A stretch of DNA of 64,000 bases from Dyella sp. BiH032 (GTDB taxonomy: Bacteria > Pseudomonadota > Gammaproteobacteria > Xanthomonadales > Rhodanobacteraceae): the NCBI RefSeq assembly GCF_031954525.1, contig NZ_CP134868.1, forward strand, positions 133,853 to 197,852. The letters run 5' to 3'. Of the stretch, positions 42,007 to 50,420 are shown piece by piece (within the stretch, counting starts at the first letter, position 1; every line of letters starts with the position of its first letter). The translations under genes and the position numbers were made by a program. The notes beneath the pieces were generated by a model. It was given only the letters and a program-made list of their open reading frames with translations, was not told the origin of the DNA and ran no database searches.

Positions 42007-44429
42007 GCTGCGGTCCTCGCCCCGTACGAAATGCCGCGATCACGAAGGACCGCGTGAATTGCCGCGTCTTGCTCCAGACCGGCCTTGACGTAGTTCTCGA
42101 TAGCGCCCTTGTCAGCCGCGTGCGACGAATACAAGAGCTTGTTGTACGGCGACTCAACCAGGCGTCCAACTCCAGTGCCGTACGGACCAACGATCAAGAT
42201 CTCGGAAAACTCGCCCTGCACCGAATGCACCGTCTCGAGCAGCGCGAACTCGCCCTCCGAAAGGGTCAGGCGGCCCTTGCTCTTGGCCATCGAGATCGAG
42301 TCGCGCTCCTGCGCAAGGAGAAGCTTATGAGCGGAGTTTTCGATGATCGCCGCCGCACCCTCGTTCTGATAGAAGTCGTTCACCGACTGGGTACAGATGC
42401 CGGCCGCCGCACCGAACTTGCGCAGCTGGCGATACCAGCTAATGATGAACTCCTTGGTCTCGCCGGTGGCGATCAGATTGAACGCCTCGTCCACCAGCAG
42501 GCACTTCGGCATCTCCACTGGGAGCTTGTCCATCGACTGCTGGATCTGATACATCAGCTGCAGCAGCACCACGCGCTGCAGGTGCTGACGACCTGTCAGC
42601 TGCTGGAGTTCGAGCACAACCAGGCGGTTGTCCAGATTGACGTTGCTGGGACCGTTGAAGAACTTGCCGTACTGGCCCCTCGATGTGAACGGGAAGAGCT
42701 GCTTTCCCACGTCCTGCAGGCGACGGTCGTCCTCTGCGAGCAGAGCCTCTTCGATGTCGTCGATGATTAGCTTGTGCCCATGCTTCTCCCACTGCTGCGT
42801 AAGAACGCGCTGGACGCCCGGTGCCTGGAATTCATCGAAGCCTTCCTTCGGCGCGGCCATAATCTGAAGGATGCCGACCAGGATCTCGACCTCGTCGCCA
42901 AAGTCCTTAACGATCGAGAACGGGTTGATGCAGATGTCAGAGTCCGCTTCGAATTCGATGTACTGACCGCCGCGGTCCTTACACAGCTTCTTGTAGCTGA
43001 AGCCCTTATCGATCAGCCAGGCGCGACCGCCGATGCTGAGGAAGTTGGTCACGATCGCGTTCGCGAGGAAGCTCTTGCCCGAGCCCGACTTCGCGGCGAT
43101 GACGAAGTTGTTGTTACTGTCTGTGTCGTACGGCGACCAGGGCATGAGCTGGCCATCGCGGCTGATGAACGTCAACAGCGGACGGCGAGACCCACGCCAG
43201 CTACCGATGATTGGCAGCATCGGAACGACATGGCGCGTTCCATAGGTCCGGTAGCGACCCGTGAACTCTCGCATGGCTGGCTCGGCCCCAAAGGGCATGA
43301 GCTGAGAAAAGAGAGGCTGGAGGGCGTACTTGTCCGGCACCGCCTGGAATCCGAGCGTGCGCATCATCGCCTGAACGTCGCCGGCGGCCTGAATCGACTG
43401 CTCGTTCGTGCGAGAGAAGACTGCCGCGCCGAAGTACGAATAGATGATCCGATCGCCGTTGTCCATGGCCTCGACCATCTGGCGAAGGCTCTCGGCGCGT
43501 CGGCCGTACTCCGGAACCAGGCGTGCGAGCGGGCCCTCTGCGTTCTTCTTCGCCCACTGGAAGTCGCGCTGCAGGAGCCCACGGCGGTTTTCGTGGTCCG
43601 GGTAAATAACATTCACCACATAGAGGACCGGGTCTCGCATGGCCTTCGTTCCCTTCATGATGTCGCCCATGTAGTACTGGGCCATGCCGGGGAAGAGCGA
43701 GTCGGGGTAGCGCTTGACGCTCAGGCAGCGCACGTGCGCGTAGTCACCGAGGCGGATCGCGTCCCTCTCGAAGTCAATGACGGTGTCGGGATCCAAGATC
43801 TGGTTACACAGGAGTTCGTCCGGCTCGCATTCGGCCACCGCGGTTCGGCGCCAGATGGCGTTCGGACTGTGGTTGAGGAGCGTCTCCATGAAGCGCACGT
43901 AGCGCGAGGCGGTCAGCCTCTCAAATGGCAGGCGGATCGCTTTCAGCGCCGCGTCAAAGTTCTGCATCAGCTCTTTGATTGCGGATTTCTCCTGCAACGT
44001 CGGCTCGTGTGTACCGTGGGGCACGGTAACCGTGATCACGACCTGGAGCTGACGGAGACGCGCTCCGGCTACTTCGCTCGCGGCGTTGAGCGTCAGGCCA
44101 CGCAGGAAGTTGACGCGCTCTTCGGAAATCTTATTGAGGGCCGGGTCCCTCTCATTCCGGCGCAGCTCTTTGAAGTCCCAAACCACAGGCTCAATGTCCG
44201 GCGACGCGTAATGCAGGACCTGTAGGGTCGAGTTGGTCGGGTACGGCACGTTCAGCAGGACGTTCAACGCCTCAAGTGTGGCGGTATCGATGCCGTTGAG
44301 CGGTGGCATGATCGCGCCGAAGCCGATTCGATCGGGCGACACCACGAAGATCCCGTCATCCGAGTCATACGCGTGAACAACACCGAAGTTGCGAATCAGC
44401 GCCTCCTGGCGTTCGGCAGCGGTTGGCAC
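42003..44429 (-). CDS. traC: T4SS assembly ATPase TraC (VirB4 family)
   Basis: 808 residues. Walker A 'AAKSGSGKSFLAN' near residue 450, Walker B 'CLLVDEAFNLIA' near 640, 'LRKFGAAAGICTQSVNDF' of the sensor/arginine region, and the F-type TraC N-terminal block ('DDGIFVVSPDRIGFGAIM'). GTG 44429 has an AGGAG ribosome site. TraC energises pilus assembly at the inner membrane. Pilin (44531) lies upstream with a hairpin between them. Confidence 0.95.
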   Translation of the reverse strand: MPTAAERQEALIRNFGVVHAYDSDDGIFVVSPDRIGFGAIMPPLNGIDTATLEALNVLLNVPYPTNSTLQVLHYASPDIEPVVWDFKELRRNERDPALNKISEERVNFLRGLTLNAASEVAGARLRQLQVVITVTVPHGTHEPTLQEKSAIKELMQNFDAALKAIRLPFERLTASRYVRFMETLLNHSPNAIWRRTAVAECEPDELLCNQILDPDTVIDFERDAIRLGDYAHVRCLSVKRYPDSLFPGMAQYYMGDIMKGTKAMRDPVLYVVNVIYPDHENRRGLLQRDFQWAKKNAEGPLARLVPEYGRRAESLRQMVEAMDNGDRIIYSYFGAAVFSRTNEQSIQAAGDVQAMMRTLGFQAVPDKYALQPLFSQLMPFGAEPAMREFTGRYRTYGTRHVVPMLPIIGSWRGSRRPLLTFISRDGQLMPWSPYDTDSNNNFVIAAKSGSGKSFLANAIVTNFLSIGGRAWLIDKGFSYKKLCKDRGGQYIEFEADSDICINPFSIVKDFGDEVEILVGILQIMAAPKEGFDEFQAPGVQRVLTQQWEKHGHKLIIDDIEEALLAEDDRRLQDVGKQLFPFTSRGQYGKFFNGPSNVNLDNRLVVLELQQLTGRQHLQRVVLLQLMYQIQQSMDKLPVEMPKCLLVDEAFNLIATGETKEFIISWYRQLRKFGAAAGICTQSVNDFYQNEGAAAIIENSAHKLLLAQERDSISMAKSKGRLTLSEGEFALLETVHSVQGEFSEILIVGPYGTGVGRLVESPYNKLLYSSHAADKGAIENYVKAGLEQDAAIHAVLRDRGISYGARTAA

Positions 44430-44476
44430 AAGCCGTCTCCTATTTGAACGAATCGATTTTGGCGGTAGAGAGAAAG

Positions 44477-44500
44477 GGGGCCGACGTGATTGCCGGCCCC
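44477..44500 (-). terminator. Attenuator-like hairpin between pilin and traC
   Basis: GGGGCCG, ten-base loop, CGGCCCC. On the minus strand it lies 30 bases after the pilin stop and is followed by CTTTCTCTCT. A leaky terminator or mRNA-stabilising stem here would raise pilin dosage over the downstream ATPase. Confidence 0.65.
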
Positions 44501-44530
44501 AGATAAACCCGGGCGTGAAATGCGAGCCCG

Positions 44531-44878
44531 TTACAGCGAGAAGGTGAAGATCGCGTCGATGATTGCCGGCGCATAAGCGAGGACGACGGCGAAGCCGATA
44601 CCGATGGCGAGTGCCATCAGGGACTGCTTCACGATGCCGACGGCCATGCCGATACCGAATGCACCCATCGCGAGCACCTTGCCGAGCGTGCCCTCCAGCC
44701 AGCCCCGGACCATCTGGTAGATCGTGTCGAACTCGGCACCCTGATTCCCGGCGATTGCCATGCCGGACACAAGGGTGAGGAGAGCGACCAGGAGGCCGTA
44801 ACGCTGGACCAGTTCATTCGCGCGCTGCAGCTTCTTGTTCTTCTGCATGCGCGCGGCCAGGTTCTTCAGATACTTCAT
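44531..44878 (-). CDS. traA: F-type pilin TraA
   Basis: 115 residues with a long basic leader ('KYLKNLAARMQKNKKLQRANE') and a hydrophobic segment ending 'SGMAIA', a signal-peptidase site. The mature ~73 residues begin GNQGAEFDTIY and contain two hydrophobic helices separated by a short basic loop ('GIVKQS'), the F-pilin architecture. A GTAAGGAAAT ribosome site precedes ATG 44878. Not at the operon start as in F, but between traV and traC. Confidence 0.85.
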   Translation of the reverse strand: MKYLKNLAARMQKNKKLQRANELVQRYGLLVALLTLVSGMAIAGNQGAEFDTIYQMVRGWLEGTLGKVLAMGAFGIGMAVGIVKQSLMALAIGIGFAVVLAYAPAIIDAIFTFSL

Positions 44879-44887
44879 GGGATTTCC

Positions 44888-45607
44888 TTACGGGTTGGCG
44901 CCACCTCCGTTTCCCGTGCGGGGAGTCGTCGGAGTGGCTTTTCCAACGCCTGCCGGTGCTTCCTGCGCCGCTTCCTTCCCGGGTGCATCAAGGAGACGGA
45001 ACAGCCCGTCGTCGTCGCTCGACTTCTGAGCGACCGACCACTTGCGCGGTTCAATCTCCGTGAAAATAAATCCACTCATGTGCAAGTCACCCGCGTCGTC
45101 TTCCCACGGGCGAACGTAGATGCGCATGATCTTTGCCGGCTGCCTGAATGCGTCCGGCGAGCTGTCCGCTCCGAGCGCGGGGACACCGCGCTGCTTGCTT
45201 GCTGTCTGTCGACTGGAGATGGCTGCCGCAGTGTTGTACTGGCTCGCGTCGCTCACGACACGCGAGCCGGGCGGCGACAACGCGAGCGTTGATCCGTCGA
45301 GGTGCAGCTCCGCCGGCGCGCTGACCGACTGCGCGACAGGTCCAGCCGGCGTGACACTAGCGACCGCCGGAGCCGGAGCCGGCGACGCAACTTTTCCCGC
45401 GCTCTTGCCCTGCTTTGCGAGCTTGGCGGCCTCCGACGGATCCACACCGACGACCTCATCTGCGTTGTTGGTCGCGGTGTAGACGTCAGGGGCAGACATA
45501 CACGTCACGCCCTGTGGGCGCGGGCAAGCGAACTTTGAGCTGCCAGTCGCGCAGGCGCTAAGCGCCAACGCGAGCAGACCAGCGGAAATAATTCGAAGTT
45601 GATACAT
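44888..45607 (-). CDS. traV: Outer-membrane lipoprotein TraV
   Basis: ATG 45607 follows AAGGAGA and starts a lipoprotein signal ('LLALALSACATG', lipobox LSAC). The conserved TraV start of the mature protein follows: 'KFACPRPQGVTCMSAPDVY', with its two cysteines. The rest is low-complexity (Ala, Pro, Ser) plus a conserved 'KIMRIYVRPWEDDAGDLH' segment. TraV anchors the TraK/TraB core channel in the outer membrane. The stop is nine bases before pilin. Confidence 0.92.
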   Translation of the reverse strand: MYQLRIISAGLLALALSACATGSSKFACPRPQGVTCMSAPDVYTATNNADEVVGVDPSEAAKLAKQGKSAGKVASPAPAPAVASVTPAGPVAQSVSAPAELHLDGSTLALSPPGSRVVSDASQYNTAAAISSRQTASKQRGVPALGADSSPDAFRQPAKIMRIYVRPWEDDAGDLHMSGFIFTEIEPRKWSVAQKSSDDDGLFRLLDAPGKEAAQEAPAGVGKATPTTPRTGNGGGANP

Positions 45608-45695
45608 GAGTCTCTCCTTGACCTCGTCATGCTCGACGAGAGGGCGCGTATTCGGGGCTGGAAACGAACGGGTTGTCGGGCCCTGTTTCGTCAGA

Positions 45696-46991
45696 TCACT
45701 TGAGGACGCCCATGGAGACACCCTTCACCAGCATGAAAGTCACGCGCTGGCCCGCATCGATCTCGACGACAGGAAACATCTGGTCGGCGAGGTCGAGGTA
45801 GTACTTGGCAATACGATCGAACGCGGACCCAACGCCCTGCCCTGCGCCCTGCTCGAATGCCGTGCCGTAATCGGTGTTGTCGGAGGCGAAGTTCATGCGG
45901 TAGTTGCTGCCGCTGAAGGCTTGTGCAAAGCCCTGTGCGATGCCGGCGACGCCCGCCTTCGCGATCATCTGGCCCTGCTTGGTCACGAGTCGGCCGCGCA
46001 TACCGACCTTGCCGTCTGGGCCAATCACCACGGCCTCGGCCGCGATATCGATCACGCGCTTGTCCTTGCGGATGCACGAAATGCTGACGGATCGGATGTA
46101 CGCACGCTCGGATGCGAGATCACCATGACCGGAGGCGACGATGAAGCACTCCCGGACGTCCGCGTGATAGCGGTTGGGGAGAATCGCTTCTTTCTTCACT
46201 CGGATCAGCATCGGCACCGGGTCTTTCATAGCCCCCTTGCCCGTCGGGGCGTCCATGCCGGTGATGTTCACGCCCTGAAGCATCGATCCCGAAGGCAAGT
46301 ACTGCGTAGGCACCTTCTCATCAGTTTTCGTGGTCGTGGCCGGTATAGCCGTTCCGGGCTTATTGGGTACGCCGGCCGCCGCCGGCGCAGCGTTGGCTGC
46401 GGTTGCGTGCGCGGTCGACGGGCCACCACGTCCGATCTCACGTAGGGTGACAACGCCCGAACCGGCGACACCAGATGCCGCGGCGGTGCCTGCCATCGGA
46501 GCCATCGCCGCACCGGCCTGGCCGGCACGCTGACCGTTGGGCGCCTGCTGACCGCCCTGTGCAGTCTGAGAACCGCCCTCTTCGAGCTTCTTCTGGAGCT
46601 CTTCCACCTGCTTGCGTAGATCGCCCAGCTCGGACTGCGTCTTCTGGGCTGCACTGCGCTCTTGTCCGTCATTGCCCTGGCGGTTGCGAGCGTCGTTCTG
46701 CAGCCTTAACTGGTTCACGGTCTGACCAAGTTGCTTTTGGTCACGCTGCGCGTCCTTCACGCTCGTGGCCAGGCTGCTCATGCCGAGATCGCGGGCTGCG
46801 TTCGAAGGCATAAGCTCATTCGCCATCTTGATCTGCTGCGGCCCCTTGTGAGTGGCTTGCTTCGGCGGGGTAACGAAAATGTAGTAGCCGAGAACGAAAA
46901 GGACACTGAGCATCGCGCCCCATGTCAGATACTGCTTCTGCTTCGGGTTCAGCTTTTCCCAGCGTTCGGTGATTGCCTTTGGCATAGCCAT
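45696..46991 (-). CDS. traB: Core-channel protein TraB (VirB10 family)
   Basis: 431 residues: a short cytoplasmic start, membrane helix ('GAMLSVLFVLGYYIFV', ~25-41), a coiled coil (~75-140), a Pro/Ala linker and the C-terminal VirB10-type barrel ('YLPSGSMLQGVNITGMDAPT', 'RECFIVASGHGDLASERAYI', 'VGMRGRLVTKQG', 'PVVEIDAGQRVTFMLVKG'). TraB spans both membranes as the T4SS scaffold. ATG 46991 lies one base after the traK stop. Confidence 0.95.
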   Translation of the reverse strand: MAMPKAITERWEKLNPKQKQYLTWGAMLSVLFVLGYYIFVTPPKQATHKGPQQIKMANELMPSNAARDLGMSSLATSVKDAQRDQKQLGQTVNQLRLQNDARNRQGNDGQERSAAQKTQSELGDLRKQVEELQKKLEEGGSQTAQGGQQAPNGQRAGQAGAAMAPMAGTAAASGVAGSGVVTLREIGRGGPSTAHATAANAAPAAAGVPNKPGTAIPATTTKTDEKVPTQYLPSGSMLQGVNITGMDAPTGKGAMKDPVPMLIRVKKEAILPNRYHADVRECFIVASGHGDLASERAYIRSVSISCIRKDKRVIDIAAEAVVIGPDGKVGMRGRLVTKQGQMIAKAGVAGIAQGFAQAFSGSNYRMNFASDNTDYGTAFEQGAGQGVGSAFDRIAKYYLDLADQMFPVVEIDAGQRVTFMLVKGVSMGVLK

Positions 46992-46992
46992 A

Positions 46993-48000
46993 TCAGTGTC
47001 CCTCGCTCACCAGGGACGGGCGTACTTCGTCGTTAGCTTCCTCGCCCGGCGCACGGATGGCGACATAAAGCTCGGTCGCCTGACCTGGCTGAAGATGCAC
47101 GCTAGGCCACGCGGCTGCGGCAAGAACATCACTGCCTCGGCAACCCGTCTCAACCACATCGACGGGAACCGGCTGCATGTTGGTCACCCGCGCCACCACG
47201 AGCTGCATGTTGAACCCAGTCAGGAGCTGCTTCTGCTCGATGCGCAGTCCAGGCATTTCACATCGCGCGGCCGCTGCTGAGCGCGCATCCATGGGTCCCA
47301 GCGAGTAACCGGAAGGAACCTTGCCCAACGCGGCATTTCGAAAAAGCTCCTTGATCGTGTCCGTGAACGGCTGGTCCGTTTCCCAACCTCGCGCCGACTT
47401 TGCGTCGCCTTCGTGACGGGGCGCCTGCTCGACTGGCTCACGCGGCACGTAGTTCTCGAGGCGCATGGTCACGCTCACCGCCGGAATGTCTGCGGGGACG
47501 AGGGATACGGAGATTGCGTTGGTCTTATCGTTCTCGTCGTAGATGAACATGCTGATTGGCTCACTCCGAGCCGTCGTCACGTAGACAAGCGGGAAGTCCG
47601 GATCAACATCAATCTTGGCTTGGTCCTCGGTCGCAGCTGTCATCACCTTCGGCTTCTTGAAGGGAACGACAATGCGGTTGGTCTGCGATCGACCAATGGC
47701 GAAAATCGTGGTCACGCCCGCCTTCACCTTCATCTCGGGCGGCGGCGCCTTTACCGGTGCCTTCGCGACCTCTGCATTTCGCGGGGCCGGCGCCAACAGT
47801 CCAGCTGCAACGCGCCGTTCCTCCGGGGTAAGCCCGTCAGTGCCTTCGACACCACCGGCCATCGGCGCCTGCGGACCATTGCCCTGCGCCTGCGGCGGAT
47901 GGGCCTGCTGAACCGGAAGGCCAGGCGTCGTTTCGGCATAGGCTGACAACCCATACGCCATCATGGCAATCGCGAGCACTCGCGCGCGCATCGTTCGCAT
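46993..48000 (-). CDS. traK: Secretin-like core protein TraK (VirB9 analogue)
   Basis: 335 residues, signal peptide ending AYAE, then a Pro/Ala linker and the TraK core ('IFAIGRSQTNRIVVPFKKPKV', 'DPDFPLVYVTT', 'SMFIYDENDKTNAISVSLVP') and a C-terminal domain 'HLQPGQATELYVA'. ATG 48000 follows GGAGAAGCAAGG. TraK forms the periplasmic ring with TraB and TraV. Confidence 0.93.
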   Translation of the reverse strand: MRTMRARVLAIAMMAYGLSAYAETTPGLPVQQAHPPQAQGNGPQAPMAGGVEGTDGLTPEERRVAAGLLAPAPRNAEVAKAPVKAPPPEMKVKAGVTTIFAIGRSQTNRIVVPFKKPKVMTAATEDQAKIDVDPDFPLVYVTTARSEPISMFIYDENDKTNAISVSLVPADIPAVSVTMRLENYVPREPVEQAPRHEGDAKSARGWETDQPFTDTIKELFRNAALGKVPSGYSLGPMDARSAAAARCEMPGLRIEQKQLLTGFNMQLVVARVTNMQPVPVDVVETGCRGSDVLAAAAWPSVHLQPGQATELYVAIRAPGEEANDEVRPSLVSEGH

Positions 48001-48012
48001 CCTTGCTTCTCC

Positions 48013-48645
48013 TTAGGTTCCTGGCTGCTGGGCTTCGGCGGCCTTGCGCGCCGCTGCCGCCGCTTTCTTTTCGCGTTCGGTGGACGGGCGCCACGGCCCT
48101 TCGTAGACATCGATACCCGTCAGCACAACGCGGTAGTTGACGATCTTGATTCCGAACTCGAAGGTGCGTGTTGTCCGCTTCTCTGCTTCGCGAATGCCAT
48201 GGATCGTGTACTCGCCGGTCACTACCACAGTGTCGGTGTCGGGTACGGCCCACACGTCGGTCGCGCTAAACTGGATGGAGACCTGCTCATCCTTGATCTG
48301 CTTAGCCTGCGCGGCAATCAGATCCCGAACCTTGCTGCTGATGTCCGGCGCGAGGAATGGGCCGAGCTTCTTGTCGAGGAAGTCCGCCGTGCGCGGCGTG
48401 ACGTTTGCCAGCGTGTCGGCAAAGAAGCCGCCCCACGCGGTGCGCACCGCGTCGTTGGCGTCGTCCACCATCATGGCTCCCTTGTCGGTGAGCCCGGGGG
48501 GAACCATCACGACGACCGGATGGCGTGTGGCCAGCGCGAAGCCAAGAACGAGAATCACAGCGGCTTGGACCAACATCACGTGCCGCCCAAGCCGATTCTC
48601 AGCAAGGGTCCCCTTCCATGTCGAGAGGTAGTTCGTCAAATTCAT
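48013..48645 (-). CDS. traE: Inner-membrane protein TraE (VirB8-like)
   Basis: The frame is open far upstream, but ATG 48645 overlapping the traL stop (ATGA) gives a normal TraE of ~210 residues. N-terminal membrane helix ('LVQAAVILVLGFALATR'), then 'VVMVPPGLTDKGAMMVDDAND', 'AWGGFFADTLANVTPRTADFL' and 'TVVVTGEYTIHGIREAEKRTTRTFEFGIK' (read in pieces), which are TraE landmarks. Ala/Lys-rich tail. Confidence 0.93.
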   Translation of the reverse strand: MNLTNYLSTWKGTLAENRLGRHVMLVQAAVILVLGFALATRHPVVVMVPPGLTDKGAMMVDDANDAVRTAWGGFFADTLANVTPRTADFLDKKLGPFLAPDISSKVRDLIAAQAKQIKDEQVSIQFSATDVWAVPDTDTVVVTGEYTIHGIREAEKRTTRTFEFGIKIVNYRVVLTGIDVYEGPWRPSTEREKKAAAAARKAAEAQQPGT

Positions 48646-48932
48646 GCCGGGAAGATCCTCCGCATGAAGGGATTGACGACCGACCGCACACTCGACTTGA
48701 CGCTCGACATGCCATACCACCAAAACATGTGCTTGAGAAAGGCGTCTGCGCGAGATTCGCGATACCGATTGAAGTACCAGCTGACGGCGATGCCTACGCA
48801 AATCGAAACGAAGAGCATCTTGAGGAAGATGCCAAGGCCGACAATGATCAGGAACGGGATGGCCTGGTCGACGGTCCATAGCAGGAACCGCTGGGGTGCA
48901 TCGACGTGGCGCGGGATCTGGACGCGCTGCAT
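48642..48932 (-). CDS. traL: TraL pilus assembly protein (first gene of the tra operon)
   Basis: 96 residues with the TraL profile: 'QRVQIPRHVDAPQRFLLWTVDQ' followed by two adjacent membrane helices ('IPFLIIVGLGIFLKML', 'VSICVGIAVSWYF'). ATG 48932 has a weak ribosome site. First gene after the terminators at 49052, so the transfer promoter should lie in 48933-49050; no convincing hexamers were found there, as expected for an activator-dependent promoter. Confidence 0.9.
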   Translation of the reverse strand: MQRVQIPRHVDAPQRFLLWTVDQAIPFLIIVGLGIFLKMLFVSICVGIAVSWYFNRYRESRADAFLKHMFWWYGMSSVKSSVRSVVNPFMRRIFPA

Positions 48933-49051
48933 GTGTGGGGTCGCTCCGATGACGGGAGCTCACACAGTAGAGGCCAGTCGAAGCGTCCTATCTCCGAAAC
49001 AGTGCCATTACCGGGGCCAGTTTCGTGTCGGCGTCGCCGCGCGCGATGCCG

Positions 49052-49077
49052 AAAAAAAAGGCCCCTAGAAAGGGGCC
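49052..49077 (-). terminator. Rho-independent terminator upstream of traL
   Basis: On the minus strand: GGCCCCT, loop TTCT, AGGGGCC followed by eight T residues. Second of two tandem terminators. Confidence 0.85.
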
Positions 49078-49162
49078 GTTGAGATTGAAGCGGGAGAGGA
49101 GGTCGTCCGTAGGGGTTGGTTTGTCGACCCCAATTGGAACGCCATGGCGCTCTGTTGGACAG

Positions 49163-49194
49163 GAAAAAAGAAGGAGCCCTGAGTGGGGCTCCTT
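49163..49194 (-). terminator. Rho-independent terminator after the 49205-49684 gene
   Basis: On the minus strand: AAGGAGCCCC, loop ACTCA, GGGCTCCTT then CTTTTTTCC. Begins about ten bases after the stop codon of the 159-aa gene. Confidence 0.9.
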
Positions 49195-49204
49195 GTGGGT
49201 CTTC

Positions 49205-49684
49205 TCAGGCGACTTCAGCAAAATGCTCGTCAGCCCAGACATCGACGTGCTCGTCATTGATCAAGTCGGGCGGGAGGCCCAAATCCACGATCTCGTACGG
49301 CACCTCTACCGCGGGTTCGACCAAGTCCTCGCGAGGCTTCAAGAGATTGCGCGCGCGGCGAATCTCCATCACGCGCTCTTCCGAGACGACCACGTTCGGG
49401 CCGCCGGCAGCGGACAGACGCTCGAAGAGCTGCTTGCTGGTCATGATCGGGGGTTCGATCGCAGCGGCCGCGAGGCTGCTGAGATCAGCGAGCTGAGGCT
49501 CACCCTTCACGCGACCATCCTTCGACTCCTTCACTACGACAGGGGTCTGGGGAAGCGGCTTGGACAGCGACTCGTCCAGCAGGCGCTGGCGATCATTGGG
49601 TTGGCTCTTCGGGGCCCTGTTCTGCTTGTTGCTAATCATGATCAGGGCGCAGCCGATGAGCAGAACGATAAGTTCCAAAGACAT
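49205..49684 (-). CDS. Small membrane-anchored protein, 159 aa, unknown
   Basis: ATG 49684 follows AGAAGGAAAT; an earlier frame opening at 49744 lacks a ribosome site. Residues 2-18 are one hydrophobic helix ('SLELIVLLIGCALIMIS'), then a charged soluble domain with 'TSKQLFERLSAAGGPNVVVSEERV'. Monocistronic and closed by its own terminator, upstream of the tra operon and beside the hairpin-rich region. Possible regulator or relaxosome accessory, but no family is recognised. Confidence 0.65.
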   Translation of the reverse strand: MSLELIVLLIGCALIMISNKQNRAPKSQPNDRQRLLDESLSKPLPQTPVVVKESKDGRVKGEPQLADLSSLAAAAIEPPIMTSKQLFERLSAAGGPNVVVSEERVMEIRRARNLLKPREDLVEPAVEVPYEIVDLGLPPDLINDEHVDVWADEHFAEVA

Positions 49685-49741
49685 GGTGATTTCCTTCTCG
49701 CTGTGCGGACGAGTGCAAGACGAAAGAATCCAACCCGCGCA

Positions 49742-49954
49742 CAACGGGAGGATGGGTCCCGTTGGGACAATAGGTTTAGCCAGTGACTGGCAAAGAAGGG
49801 ATTGAAACGATCCGTACTGGATCAGAGGGGCCTATCTGGAGGATAGGTTCGGCCATTGGGTGGGCCTCGTCACCGAAGTGTCGGCTATGGGCTGACACTG
49901 AATTAGCTACGATCCTACCGTCTGCGCCACCTCAAAATCCAGAGGATTTTGGGG
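49742..49954. repeat. Cluster of five inverted repeats between divergent genes (oriT-like)
   Basis: Five hairpin-forming dyads in 213 bp: 49742-49764 (CAACGGGA/TCCCGTTG), 49809-49823 (GATCC/GGATC), 49831-49847 (CCTATC/GATAGG), 49877-49899 (AGTGTCGGC/GCTGACACT, one G-T) and 49930-49954 (CCTCAAAATCC/GGATTTTGGGG, one G-T). No gene fits here. This density of dyads next to a tra operon is typical of transfer origins; no relaxase nick consensus was recognised. Confidence 0.6.
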
Positions 49955-49977
49955 TCGGCTGAGGCGCGTGCTAGGGT
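49949..49977 (+). promoter_or_regulatory. Promoter of the 49999-50259 gene
   Basis: TTGGGG (49949-49954), 17-bp spacer, TAGGGT (49972-49977) with an upstream TGC extended -10. The -35 overlaps the last hairpin of the cluster. A very similar sequence lies in front of the ISL3 transposase at 50382-50429. Confidence 0.55.
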
Positions 49978-49998
49978 AAAGGCGGTCAGGGGGTTCTT

Positions 49999-50259
49999 AT
50001 GAAGATCGTACTCTTCCTCACGTTCATTATTGCGCTCGTCTCGTACGCGCGCTGGCGCTCCGCAAAACGGAACAAGGGGCGCATCAGGCCGTTTCAGGCT
50101 TCCGCGGCTGGCGACGGTTCTGGGTTCGGAGCGGCGAGCACTCCAAACCCGCCAGACGGCTATGGAGACGTTCGCCTCCCCGCAGACCAATCGTGGCCGC
50201 ACAACAAGAGCCTCTCGCCGTCCGACGACAGCTTGGGCTCGGCGTTCGACAATAGGTAG
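49999..50259 (+). CDS. Small N-terminally anchored protein, 86 aa
   Basis: ATG 49999 follows CAGGGGG. Residues 1-16 form a membrane segment ('KIVLFLTFIIALVSYAR'), followed by a basic patch and a low-complexity Gly/Ser/Pro/Asp tail. No family recognised. It has its own promoter and terminator and was convergent with traG before the mer transposon inserted in between. Confidence 0.65.
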   Translation: MKIVLFLTFIIALVSYARWRSAKRNKGRIRPFQASAAGDGSGFGAASTPNPPDGYGDVRLPADQSWPHNKSLSPSDDSLGSAFDNR

Positions 50260-50284
50260 CGCCGCAGAATGACCGTGGTCAAGG

Positions 50285-50314
50285 AAAAAGGGGCGCTCGA
50301 AGCACCCCTTTTTT
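50285..50314 (+). terminator. Terminator interrupted at its T-tract by the mer transposon
   Basis: AAAAAGGGG-C-GCTCGAAGC-A-CCCCTTTTTT, about 25 bases after the stop of the 86-aa gene. The T-tract is part of the 8-bp target duplication (TTTTTTAT) of the transposon, so both copies of the duplication derive from it. Confidence 0.85.
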
Positions 50315-50316
50315 AT
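50309..50316. repeat. Left copy of 8-bp target site duplication
   Basis: TTTTTTAT directly outside the left inverted repeat, identical to 54938-54945. Confidence 0.9.
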
Positions 50317-50339
50317 GGGTATCCGGAATCTGGTGTGGG
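50317..50339 (+). repeat. Left terminal inverted repeat of the mer transposon
   Basis: GGGTATCCGGA, a diverged 5-base centre, then GTGTGGG; pairs with 54915-54937 at 20 of 23 positions. Confidence 0.88.
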
Positions 50340-50392
50340 TTCTGGCTCCTTGGGTCTTTGTAGCTATCACTTTCAAAGAATGGATTTTGGTG

Positions 50393-50420
50393 TTGGACGG
50401 CTGAGCGGATGTGCTAGAGT
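50393..50420 (+). promoter_or_regulatory. Promoter of the ISL3 transposase
   Basis: TTGGAC (50393-50398), 16-bp spacer, TAGAGT (50415-50420) with TGC upstream, 40 bases before the GTG start. Closely resembles the promoter at 49949-49977. Confidence 0.6.

Noticed and set aside
42774..44225. 483-residue plus-strand frame opposite traC
   Set aside because: His/Arg/Leu-rich antisense translation, no start context; traC on the other strand is certain.
48988..49257. 89-residue minus-strand frame upstream of traL
   Set aside because: It would run through both rho-independent terminators and overlap the 49205-49684 gene; no ribosome site.
49742..49954. tRNA gene or pseudo-tRNA among the hairpins
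   Set aside because: No T-loop consensus or acceptor pairing on either strand.
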